Positions 12,008 through 21,634 of a stretch of DNA of 64,000 nt are shown piece by piece; the stretch's first letter is position 1; every line of letters begins with the position of its first letter. The stretch lies in contig JAKEKT010000018.1 in assembly GCA_021495925.1 (NCBI GenBank), forward strand, positions 310,001-374,000. The letters run 5' to 3'. Made by a program: the position numbers and the translations under genes. The notes under the pieces are model-generated. The model had not been told where the DNA came from. It was given only the letters and a program-made list of their open reading frames with translations, and ran no database searches. This DNA comes from Diplodia intermedia (taxonomy: Eukaryota; Ascomycota; Dothideomycetes; Botryosphaeriales; Botryosphaeriaceae).

Positions 12008-12566
12008 TCAACTGAAGCGGTCTCCTTTCCTGCTCCTGAACGGCTCGGTCGCTTCGTACTTGCTCTTCTCGAAGACCTGCTGGCCTGCGGTCTCGGGGGC
12101 GTGTCGTGTCGGCGCGGGGTCCTGGCTGGCTTCTTGGCTGGGGTTGGCGCCGCCGTTGGAGCTGCCGCCAGTGAAGGCCTGCGACTCGAGGCGCGCTTGC
12201 AGCTCACGCTTGCGGCGGTCGGCAGCCGCCTTCTCGGCCCGCTCCGCGTTGATCTCCTTCTTCGCAAAGTAGTACGCGCCGCCGCCGGCTGCGGGGGAGA
12301 GAGTTCGCGTTAGCCCAGAGCGCGACTTGCTGTATGGATCCCTCGGTGGCGGGAAGGAGGGCATATCGGTGGGTCGCAGCCATTGACTGCCGTGGACTTA
12401 CCGACGATAAGAACGCCCCAACCGTAGCTGGTGGAGGATAAATGTGAGTGTCGGCCTTACGGAGGTGATCGGGAATGACTGCGAATGACGTACGCGGTAG
12501 ATCTGATCTGTGCGGGCGTCAGCGGAAGCTATGCAATTGAGGCGGCAGAGAGCTTACGGTGTTCAT
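12008..12566 (-). CDS. Small single-pass membrane protein, 109 aa (possibly DUF4748 type)
   Basis: Minus-strand exons 12566-12558, 12507-12494, 12427-12402 and 12288-12008 give 109 aa. The first three exons are 9, 14 and 26 nt. The spliced N-terminus reads MNTIRSTAYGWGVLIVAGGG followed by AYYFAKKEINAERAEKAAAD: one short hydrophobic helix followed by a basic, helical A/E/K/R segment. The rest is polar and probably disordered. From memory this resembles a small fungal domain of unknown function (DUF4748), probably mitochondrial; that is not verified. Every intron has a GT donor and CAG acceptor and the frame is kept through four exons, which supports the model. It is divergent from the 204-aa gene. 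Confidence 0.7.
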
Positions 12567-12905
12567 TGTTGCGGGTATGCGAGAAGGGGAGAGCGACTGT
12601 CTGGCGGATGGTGTGTTCCTGGGGAAAAGGGAGTGCAGAGGATTGGGCGCGTGGGAATGCCGCCGGAGCTCTGCAAAATAGTGGATGAAATCAGGCCATA
12701 TCGTAGGGCTGACGCCACACCGAAGCGGAAGCTCCAGCCGCCCATCGCCTAGCTTTCCCGCATCTACACCACTCTCCACCGCTCACCCCCGTCCCTTGAT
12801 CGCCGACTTCTTCTCTGTTCCACCAGGTCGCCGATTGTTGCCCAGCATCACAAGCATCGTCTCCTGCCGAGTTATCCTATCCGGGCAGCGACCCTCTCGC
12901 GCACC
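12567..12905. promoter_or_regulatory. Divergent promoter region
   Basis: 339 bp between divergent starts. No TATA box is evident. It probably holds promoters for both small-protein genes. Confidence 0.45.
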
Positions 12906-13593
12906 ATGCACGAAGACCGTACGCCGCCAAGCTTCCCCACGTCTTCAACAAAACCGCCTGTACTCTCCGCTGACCACGATACTCTGCTCAGACCCGCACC
13001 CGCTCCTCGCCCAACTCCCCCTCACCGTCTCGCCATTCGTCTCGCTCCCAACCGCCACCCCACTCCCCTACACCTACAAACAGCTCCCCTCCACCCTCCC
13101 GCCCTCCGTCACCGACCCACCCGCCATCGCCAACAACTCCGAAGCCGCAGCCGCCGCCGCCGCCGACCAGCAACTACAAGACAGCAACGCCCCGCCGCAG
13201 CCGCCGAAGCCCACGTACGTAACCTCGGCGTCGGGCCAGCACGCCGCGCACCCGGACGACATCATCGCCTCGTGCCGCGCGCTGCAGGCCCACCTGACAC
13301 GCTTGACCGAGGACGCGCGCGCGGCGACGCGCCGCTGGGAAGACGGCCTGCGCGAGCGCGACCTCGCCGAGAAGCGGCGCGTCGCGCCCGGTTGGCTCGA
13401 CGAGGAGGTCAAGATGCTGGTGCCGGAGCGGAAGGGCGGTGGGAACCTGATGGATGAGGATGCGCCGCCGCCAATGCTGCAGCCGGGCCTGGGTGGTGGT
13501 GGAGGTGGGGGTGGGGAGGCCATGCAGGGCGTTGTGCAGAGCGATGAAGGGGCGGAGCTGGATAAGGCGTTTGGAGGGTTGGGGCTGAGGTGA
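12906..13593 (+). CDS. Conserved-looking coiled-coil protein, 204 aa, unknown function
   Basis: Exons 12906-12918 and 12992-13593 give 204 aa. The ATG at 12906 has an excellent context (GCACCATGC). The 73-bp intron has a CTGAC branch site and CAG acceptor, and the frame is exact. The spliced start reads MHEDHPHPLLAQLPLTVSPF. Then come an Ala-rich and Pro-rich linker, a helical segment (HPDDIIASCRALQAHLTRLT, then RDLAEKRRVAPGWLDEEVKM) and a Gly-rich tail with a Gly8 run, ending DKAFGGLGLR. The region about 100-150 looks like a short coiled coil and has the feel of a conserved family, but I do not recognise it. The same frame stays open upstream to 12685, so a longer form is possible but less likely. 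Confidence 0.65.
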
Positions 13594-14274
13594 AGAGAGT
13601 GAGCGAGCGAGTTGGGTGGAAGGGAATTTGGATGATTGAGGGTTGCGGATGTAGGATGGTGTCGAGGCCATCGTCCTTGAAGTTGAGCAGTTCGCAAGAT
13701 ACTTATTCAAGGAGGGTCATCCTGGGGAATCTTGCAAAGAGCTTCAACGCATCTTCACAACTGTTGGCGTCTTAGGTGTTAAGAGTACTATGGTTATGAA
13801 CGAATATTACTTTCAAAGAGTGCGTCCCAGGAGTAACCTATTTGAATGCAAGCTTAGACATAGAAGTCTATATTTCGGTCAAGCCATTTCTGAGGGTTCA
13901 TTCGGGTATGATTGTACATACGTTAGTGCCCAATATTGGCATTTCAGATAAACCAAAATTTGAGTAGATCCGTTAGTATTATACCCGGCTTTAGACTTAA
14001 GTGCTTGTTTGGTTTCGAATTGCAATTGGTAGCTCTTCACGGCGCTTGGATCGGTGACGTGCGGAGGAGCACGCCCGGAGATCAACAGCGGACCTCCGCG
14101 CTGCGGGCCTCCAAGCCAAACCAACACCTGTACCTCAACTTCACAACCTGCACCTCGCAAACCCCGCGACGACAAGCGCAACGAACTCAATGCCAGGATC
14201 GCGATCATCACCAGTGCAACCATAGAGCTACCACGCCTCTCCAACAGCAACCAAACCACCCGAAAGCCGCAATC
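13594..14274. other. Intergenic, no recognisable gene
   Basis: 681 bp between co-directional genes. The left half is AT-richer (3' UTR type). The right half, with CAACC and AACTCAA-like motifs, is probably the COG2 promoter and leader. Confidence 0.5.
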
Positions 14275-15289
14275 ATGAGCAAATTCGAAGTCCGTCCCTA
14301 GCCCCAGCTCCGACCTCCCCACCCCCACCACAAGCCGACCCTGCCCGCTAACTCGCCGCGCCCCTCCCCGCGCACGTCCGCAATAGCTTCCCTCCTCCAA
14401 CGCGACATCCGACCCCTCAACGCCCGACCCCGAGGCCCGCAGCACCACCTACTCCGACGACGATGACGACGCCGACCTCCCCTACCCAGCGCCGCTACCC
14501 CGCAGCGCCTTCACGGTGCCGGCCGAAGAATTCTCGGCCGCGCAATACCTCTCGACGCTGTCGCAGCGGCACCAGACGCTGGGCGACCTGCGGGCCGACC
14601 TGCGCGCGCGCAGCGGGCTCATCAGCCGCGAGCTGCTCGACCTCGTCAACGCAAACTACGCCGACTTCCTGAGCCTCGGGCGGGCGCTGCGCGGCGGCGA
14701 GGACCGCGTCGAGGAGGTCCGCGTCGGGCTGCTGGGCCTGCGCAAGGCGGTCGGCGAGGTGCGCGGCGCCGTGGCCGGGCGCGAGGACGAGGTGGGGCGG
14801 CTGGTCGAGGAGCGCGAGGCCGTCGGCAGGCAGCGCGCGGTGGCGAGGGCGCTGCTGGAGGTGGAGAGGCGGGTGGGCGAGCTGGAGGCCGCGCTGGTGG
14901 TGGTGGGGCGGCAGCAGCAGCAAGGAGAAGGCGGGGAGGACAGCGAGGGGGAGGATGACGACGACGAGGAGGAGAGCGATGACGAGGACGAGGAGGGGGC
15001 CGGCGGGAGCGGCGGCGTCTCGTTGGGGAGGCTGAGGAGGCTGGCGAGACAGTACCTTGGCGTGCGCCAGACTGCGGGGCGGATTGGCAAGGAGCACCCG
15101 TTCTTGGTCGCGCAGGAGCCGCGCTTGACGAAGATTCGGAATACGCTGTTGTTGGACTTGGGCGCGGAGCTGAAGTCCGCGAAGGCTGCAGGCCCACAAG
15201 GCAAGAACAGGGTTCTCAAGGTTATGAGCATCTACGCGGAAATGGACGAAGGCATCGAGGCGATCAAGGTCCTGAAAGGTCGTTCTTAA
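14275..15289 (+). CDS. COG2: COG complex subunit 2 (intra-Golgi vesicle tethering)
   Basis: Lobe A subunit of the conserved oligomeric Golgi complex, a tether for retrograde vesicles. Exons 14275-14289 and 14387-15289 give 305 aa. The 97-bp intron (GTCCGT...CAATAG) joins MSKFE to an Asp-rich leader (YSDDDDDADLPYPAP) and then the COG2 N-terminal domain: FTVPAEEFSAAQYLSTLSQR, DLRADLRARSGLISRELLDL, VNANYADFLSLGRALRGGED. A coiled coil spans about 110-175 and is followed by an acidic D/E insertion. The end KVMSIYAEMDEGIEAIKVLK fits the short fungal form (yeast Cog2 is 262 aa). It converges on the uL1m gene, 186 bp between stops. Family call is firm; the GTCCGT donor is unusual and makes exon 1 slightly less sure. 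Confidence 0.9.
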
Positions 15290-15475
15290 GAACTATGGGG
15301 ACTTCTGGAGGAAGCTCGTATACTTCTGGAACATCTTCTTGACAAGCAGCACACAATACCCCAAATCACGCGGACGCGGTATACCCACGGAGTTCAAAAG
15401 ATCATTTCATGATAATACACATTTTCCGTGCCCGCTTTCAATGCTAAATATATTCCTTTCAAAGCCTTGATATAT

Positions 15476-16570
15476 CTATTCATTCGCGAAATCTTTCGGG
15501 TTTGGCGAATCAGGTCCTTTAAAATTACCGTTCAAGCTGAATCCCGGCGAATGTGTCGAGCTCAGCACCTTTCAAAATGTCAGTAACAGAGTTTGGGGGA
15601 AGCTCCATTAGATTCACAACTTACCACCTCATGGATGTCCTTCGAGATACGGTCGCTCAGCTGCGCCATATCCTTCTTCACGCTGCCAATGAAGTGCTTG
15701 ATGTTCTTCGCCAGCTCATCCGGCGTGAAGGCCAGCTGGCCGACGGCCATCCTGACGACGCCCAGGCGCTCCCTGTACTCGGCGCCGCCGACCATCTCCT
15801 TGACGGCGGCGCCCGTGTCCTTGACGACGGTGCCGTTCTTGGCGCTGGGCATGAGCCCCCTGGGGCCGAGGATGCGGCCCAGGCCGGCCTTGTTCATCTT
15901 CTGCAGCGACTCGGGGTGGCACAGGCAGCGGTCGAAGTCGATGCGGCCCTCGTCCTTGATGGCGGCGAAGACGTCGTCCTCGCCGACGACGGCCGCGCCC
16001 GCCGCCAGCGCCGCCTTGCCCGCCGGCGAGTCGCGCGGCGCGATCACGCAGATGCGCAGGTCCGTCTTGACCGGGTGCGGCAGCCGCAGCCGGTTGCGCA
16101 CCACGGCGCCGTTCTTGGGCGTGCGCAGCTTCAGGTGCAGCTCGTACTTGGGCGACGTCGGGGGCTTGCCCACTTCAAAGGCGCGGATGTACCTGCGGTG
16201 AGACACCCGGGCGTCAGCATTGGCCTGGCGGTCTCTGTATAGCTTTTGCGGGGGGGACAATTGCTTCTGATGGCGCATGCATTGCGGACGCCGCCAAACG
16301 TCGGCCGAGGGTTCAAGCGTACCGGATCGCATCCAGAAGGGCGAATTGCTCGGCGTCCTTAAGGTCACGGGTGACATAACTCGTCCGGGTCTTCTTCTTC
16401 TTCTTGCTGGCGTCCTTATCCTTTTTCTTGTAGCCCTTGCCGACGGTTGCGCAGCGGATCTGCTGGGTGGGTATCAAGGCGGGGGCGAGTGACCGACCGA
16501 CCGACGGTCGTATCGAGGTGTTAAGGACATTTCTGCTCAGATGAGCAAGACAACGCTGTGTCGAAGCCAT
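15476..16570 (-). CDS. Mitochondrial large-subunit ribosomal protein uL1m
   Basis: Forms the L1 stalk of the mitochondrial ribosome. Minus-strand exons 16570-16323, 16192-15625 and 15568-15476 give 302 aa. The N-terminus (MASTQRCLAHLSRNVLNTSI) is a presequence, followed by a Lys-rich stretch (KKKDKDASKKKKKTR). The L1 core is clear: LRTPKNGAVVRNRLRLPHPV, VVGEDDVFAAIKD, GRILGPRGLMPSAKNGTVV and FIGSVKKDMAQL. The final exon (31 codons with the stop) restores the usual end VVLSSTHSPGFSLNGNF in place of a read-through into intron 2. The long intron 1 (130 bp) contains an in-frame alternative ATG. Confidence 0.92.
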
Positions 16571-17094
16571 TGGGGCGCGTGGACTTGGTGGAGTCGCGTT
16601 GCCGTCGACTTTCCAGCCCGCCGACGGAACTTAATGGCCGACTGCTCCGATCGACGTGGTCCGTGCACCAACATATCACAATCCACCTCCATATCCGAGC
16701 ATGTCGTTCCGTAAGTGATTATCATATGTTGCTAAGACCAACTACAGATTCCTGCCTTTAGGAAGTGTATTGTGACACAATGACGTTGGAACTTCGTCCG
16801 CAATTATCATGACAGCACCTAGAATCGATCGCCGAAAAAGCAAACACAAAAGCCAACAAACATGAACACCCAACCGGCAGCCTTTACCTCTGCTTTTTAC
16901 CCATTGCTGGAACCGAATCCGCTTGAAACCCTCGCTAAATTCAAAGAATGAAAAGACATCATGATACCCCAAGCGCCAACCCAAAATATCGCCAGTCGTA
17001 GTTAAACGAACAGCGAGCAAAGATTTACAGTGAGAAGGGGTATAATACTGGTAGGTGCTAGCCTCGTCACTTCATCAGAAGAGAGAAAGGATGC
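16571..17094. other. Intergenic, no recognisable gene
   Basis: 524 bp between the uL1m start and the end of the KEN-box protein gene. It is AT-rich relative to coding DNA. Nothing else was recognised. Confidence 0.5.
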
Positions 17095-18383
17095 TCAGAC
17101 CGTAACTGACGCGTTCGTGTCTGGCGCCTCGGCTGCAGTCTCATCGAAGACTACAAAGCCCGTGCCCTCTTCTGGCGAAGGAACCTCAGACACGGCGGGC
17201 TCAACGTCCTTCACAGTGCTGCAAGTGTTCTTTGCAGCATCGGTGGCCGCAGCGGTAGCAGTATCTTTCCCCTCCTTTGCTGGGACATCGTCGAAAGTGC
17301 ACTCCTTCGATAGCGACGAAGGCTTTTCTGGGGCAGTGCCATCAACGATGACGTATGAGTTCGCATCAAGCCCGTCGCCGAAGAAGTCCGAGGCAGGCAG
17401 AGCGGAAAGCGGTGAGCGGTCCTCCTCCATAGCGTCCTTCACAAACTTGCGGCGCTGCTTCATCTTCCTCGGCTCAGCGACAGCGTCGGACGCACCAGCG
17501 GAGCGAGAGCTTGCGGCAAGGTAATAGTCGGGCGGCGGGATGTTCTCTTTGCCCCTCTCCCGCGACTCGTTCTCGGCACGAGTGTCGGAGTCGTCGTCAG
17601 ACGAGATATCTAGTGTGGTTGCAGAGTGCTCCATCATGTTCGTTGCCTCCTCCTCGGGGCTGTCCTCGTGGATCTCAAAGAACCAGCCCTTAGGCATCGA
17701 CTCATCGATGGTGGGGGCGGACTTGCGGGCGGCAGGCTTGGGTGGAGGTGCGTATTCAGGGATGGTACCACTCAGAGCGGCGTCGATGGAGAAAGGCACG
17801 CCGGAGCTGCGGCGAGGGCTGAGATCAAAAGACGGCGGATCAATGCGAGTGGCGCGGCGTTTCGAGAGAAGACCAACACGTTTGTGCTTCGGAGAACCGC
17901 GACTGGTGCTGATCGAGGACTGAGTGGGCACAGACGACGTGCGCGGCTTCTCGATGGCCGACAGCGGCGTAGAGCGGCGGGCAGACGACGAAGCGACGGG
18001 GGCAGCCTCAGCACTCAAGACGAACTTGGAGACCTTCTTCGGGCTTCCATCTAAGTTCTTAGAACGCTTGGTTGGCGAGTCAACAACAGCGGGGTCCACA
18101 TTCTCGCTGGTCAAGTCATCATCAAAGGGCGAGGTCGTGTGGCGACGCTTCGATGGCGAGTACTTGGACTGCTTGCCAGAGGGGAAAGAAAACGAAGAAG
18201 CGGAAATGGCTGCTGAGGGATGAGTACAGCACGGTGGATCGACGCAGACGGCGGCAGGCGAGCCGGAGTGCGAGACGACAGGGCTAGCTTACAGTTCTGG
18301 CGGTTCTTTGCACTGGTCAGGTTCCGCAAGCGAGGGCCGTCCAGGGCCGCAAAGGGCTGGCGTGCAGGAACGTGAGCAGTCAT
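17095..18383 (-). CDS. Disordered nuclear-type protein with KEN box and CDK sites, 401 aa
   Basis: Minus-strand exons 18383-18293 and 18209-17095 give 401 aa. No folded domain is evident. The N-terminus (RQPFAALDGPRLRNLTSAKN) looks conserved. Basic Ser/Pro motifs YSPSKRR, GSPKKVSK and RGSPKHKR fit full CDK consensus sites (S-P-x-K/R). A central aromatic/acidic block (KGWFFEIHEDSPEEEATNMM, then TTLDISSDDDS) is followed by RGKENIPPP, a canonical KEN box at about 251-253, and later RSPL, a minimal RxxL degron. A basic patch (PRKMKQRRKFVK) could be a nuclear signal. The C-terminus is acidic and Ala/Thr-rich. Similar proteins occur, I believe, across Pezizomycotina, but I know no established function. 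The degrons suggest a cell-cycle-regulated APC/C substrate, which is inference. Confidence 0.75.
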
Positions 18384-20215
18384 TTTCTGGGATGCGGATG
18401 CGGTGGTGTCGGGATGGCGGTTCTGCTGCTGATGATTTTGCGTCGAGTGGAGCAGCTCGGACGCGAATCGTGCGCGGGGTTGTGCGTGTTGACGCTCGCC
18501 CGCGAAAGGCAACGAATAAACAGGCGACTGAGCGGGGAACGGCAGCACAGACGACGGCGGGTTACAGGCAGCAATGGCGAGGCAGAACGCAGGGCGAGGA
18601 GTCGCAACGCGGAGGACTTGTTGGGGGAGATGGAGCAAGCCTGAGCAGAGGGATGGGGCGAGGGCGCAGGTGTATATCGGGGCAGGGCGGACGCCGCCCG
18701 GTCGCACGAGACGCGATCTGTGGCGCCTGCAAGGAGCGGCGCGTCTGCAGCGTGTGCTGTTGGTGTTGGGCGACAAGGGCCTGCGCCGGCCGCTAAGCCA
18801 TTCCGCCAGTGGCAGCCGGGCGAAACAGGTTTGCCGTGCCTGGCCGGCTGGAGGCGATGTGCACCAGGCCACCGAACCGTCCAAGCACTGGTTCCCAGCC
18901 TCCCGCCCCTGCCCGCCACTCCATTAACACGCTGCGCGACAGGGTTCCGCGGACGCGACGCGACGCGTAGCACCGCGTTCCGATCGTGATGAAGCCGCCC
19001 GGGCCCACGCTCGACAGACGTCCGCCTTCCCAAACGTTGCACCCGGCGCTTCCTCAGGCGCCTAGCCCCGGCTCGCAGCTGCCCTCTCGCCGCCGCCGCC
19101 AATTTCAGTCGCGTCGTCGGCAGCGCCAGCTCACCTGGCTGGCGACTGTACGAGTGCCCTTACTCGCGAGCCCGTGCCGCCGACGCAAGGCTGCTGAAGG
19201 TCGTTTCGTGGGCACGTCACAGCTCGCATGAATCCGCGGACACGATAAGCCGGTCCCCAGCCTCCGCCCCGCTCTGCTCGGGTCAGCTCTCAATCTAGCG
19301 CCTCTTGGAGCCCTTCTACGCGGCTTGCCGTGGATAGGATCGTCGTCGGCGTCCACCGTTCAGCCGCGCATGTGTTCGAGTTTGACATCCAGACCAGGCC
19401 CCATCACCGGTTCCGGAAGGACAGGCTAATACTCCTACCCGAAGCGGTAGGTGATTCGCGTGCTGCTGGTTTATTCCCCGCGTAGTCCGTACATTGGTTT
19501 CACGTCTTCATATCCACGCGACTATGAAACCGCGGTGAGCTGCCGGGATGCCGCTGCGTCTGGCGGAGGTGCTTCGCCGCAACTCGGACCACTGTCTCAC
19601 ACCGAAAATATGTGCATGACCATACGAAAAAATGCTGGCTTCGCACGCGGGACTCGGCTTTCGGTGGCACCGGAACTACGTCGGAACCACCTGCACCAAA
19701 TCAGAAACCACCTTGACTAGTGGCCACGAGCAATAGGTATGAGGTCTTCCGGGCGTGGTGGAAAAGGAAACGGCAAAAATCCACCGGTTGTGCACGACAT
19801 TCAGACTCGCATCAGGTGCTGGGATCATGATCACCAATCAGAATTATCCTCCCATTCACCAATGAGAAGCTCCCTCCTGTTACACGTGAAAGAAAGCCAA
19901 GCGTCAAGGACTCGACACCAGCCGGCTACCCCGCGATGGCGAGTTGTCAAAAGGCCAAAGCAGTCTCCGAATTCTCGAAGCTCGATCATTGGCAACTCAT
20001 CCCATGAGATCCGCAACTGGACCCATGCCTCGGTCGTCAGCTGCAATGACGAGATCGCCAGTACGTCGCCCCACCAGCATGGTACGGGCGTTGTCGGCGG
20101 AAGTGCCGGGAGCGTGGACGGACGCTCACGTACAGAACGCAACTGCAGTCTTTCATCACAAGAGCAGTGCGGATCAGCTCCATCATACTCTGTTCGGCTC
20201 CCTCTCTTCAAAGCC
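18384..20215. other. 1.8 kb region without a recognisable gene
   Basis: Promoter side of two divergent genes. The part up to about 19.3 kb is GC-rich with many spurious ORFs. From 19.4 kb base composition is balanced. The frame of the PI-PLC-like gene stays open from 19739, about 159 codons before the chosen ATG, but the translated text there has no domain-like character. Confidence 0.5.
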
Positions 20216-21436
20216 ATGCGCCATCTGACCTCTTTCTTCGAAGCGATCCTGTCAGTTGGGTCCGCAAGCCCGCTTCAGCCAGCTTCAACCGCCGCCGATC
20301 TCCGCCTCAATCACGTCCAAGTCATTGGTACTCACAACAGCTATCACCGGGAAGTCTCGATAACCGCAAGGCCAATCTTCGAGCTTCTGGTTCCGTCTCC
20401 GCAGAGTCTCTATTACAGCCATGCCTCGCTCTCCGACCAGTTGGATTACCAGTCCGTCCGGAGTCTTGAGCTTGATGTCTATGCCGACTACATTTCTCCC
20501 GGCCAGTTCGCGGACCCTCTCATAGACCGCCTTGCGCAGCTGCCCGGGCCCGCCCAGCCATGGCAGGAGCAGATGCGTGAGCCAGGAGCCAAGGTGTTGC
20601 ACGTGAGCGACCTCGACGTCCGCAGCGTCTGCCCAACTCTGAAGGTGTGCCTCTCGGAATTGCGGAAATGGTCTGACAAGCACCCCGCCCACGTGCCCGT
20701 CGTCATCGACCTCGAGTACAAAACCGTAGATGAGCGCCTCCTGGCTGTCGGCGGCGCGTCAGGTGAACCATGGAACGCCACGAGTCTGGGTCTTATGGAC
20801 GACGAAATTCGCGCAGCGCTGGGTAAGAGCAAGATCATCACACCTGACGACGTGCGTCTTCGAGGTCACGCCAAGGCGGCCGCGAATCTCACTCTGGAGG
20901 ACGCGGTGCTGCAGCATGGCTGGCCAACGCTCCAAGAGAGCAGGGGCAAATTTCTCTTCGTCATGGACAACAACCCTGATGACACCGCTTCCATCCGCGA
21001 CGCATATCGCGCCAACGGTCATGCAAGCCTCGAGGATCGCGTCGTCTTCACAAACTCCCTTCCCGGCGAAGCAGATGCCGCTTTCATCAAGCGGAACGAC
21101 CCGTCCGGCGATAATCTCGCGCAGAGCCAGGAGCTGGTCCGGAAGGGCTACCTGATTCGCACGCGCGCGGATGAGCCTATCAACTCCGTCCTCATGGGCG
21201 ATGACGTCGCAAACGCCCGGTTGAAAAGGGCTCTTGAGACGGGTGCCCAGGTTGTGAGCACCGATTGGCCAGGTGTTGGCATGGCCAGCAGGTATGGCAG
21301 CAACTATGTTGCGAGATTGCCCACCGCCGGTGTTGTCAGGTGCAACCCGGTCAACGCTCCCGGTGACTGCAACGATGTCGATTTAGAGAGCCATACGGGC
21401 CCGAGTGTATGGGACCAGATGACAAGGCAAGACTAG
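20216..21436 (+). CDS. Secreted Ca2+-dependent PI-PLC-like phosphodiesterase (SaPLC1 type)
   Basis: Single exon, 406 aa. It belongs to the Ca2+-dependent phosphatidylinositol phospholipase C group known from Streptomyces antibioticus PLC1, a small TIM barrel. Signature segments: VQVIGTHNSYH (catalytic His and Ca2+ site), SLELDVYAD, KVLHVSDLDVRSVC (second His region), VPVVIDLEYK, GKFLFVMDNN, and a late STDWPGVGMASRYGSNYVARLP. The N-terminus (MRHLTSFFEAILSVGSAS) is a weak signal peptide; the enzyme is probably secreted. The open frame extends upstream to 19739, but conservation begins only after 20216. It converges on the monooxygenase gene. The actual substrate in fungi is not established to my knowledge. 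Confidence 0.88.
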   Translation: MRHLTSFFEAILSVGSASPLQPASTAADLRLNHVQVIGTHNSYHREVSITARPIFELLVPSPQSLYYSHASLSDQLDYQSVRSLELDVYADYISPGQFADPLIDRLAQLPGPAQPWQEQMREPGAKVLHVSDLDVRSVCPTLKVCLSELRKWSDKHPAHVPVVIDLEYKTVDERLLAVGGASGEPWNATSLGLMDDEIRAALGKSKIITPDDVRLRGHAKAAANLTLEDAVLQHGWPTLQESRGKFLFVMDNNPDDTASIRDAYRANGHASLEDRVVFTNSLPGEADAAFIKRNDPSGDNLAQSQELVRKGYLIRTRADEPINSVLMGDDVANARLKRALETGAQVVSTDWPGVGMASRYGSNYVARLPTAGVVRCNPVNAPGDCNDVDLESHTGPSVWDQMTRQD

Positions 21437-21634
21437 CGATACGAGTAAGGGTTAGTTCTCTCCACTCTTCCAAAAATAGCCACGTGCTAAATGATGATTT
21501 AGAGGTTCTTCCTATGTGAACAGAGAACACGAGCAAATTGAAGACTGAGCGATCGCGGCCTCAAGCTCCTATTTGAAACACGGCTACGTACATGACCGTT
21601 GATCTTAGTCGATGGCTTTCAGACATAATGAGCG

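Noticed and set aside
12685..12905. Upstream part of the long open frame before the 204-aa protein
   Set aside because: It covers the divergent promoter; a 13-nt exon from the strong ATG at 12906 plus a good intron gives a better model.
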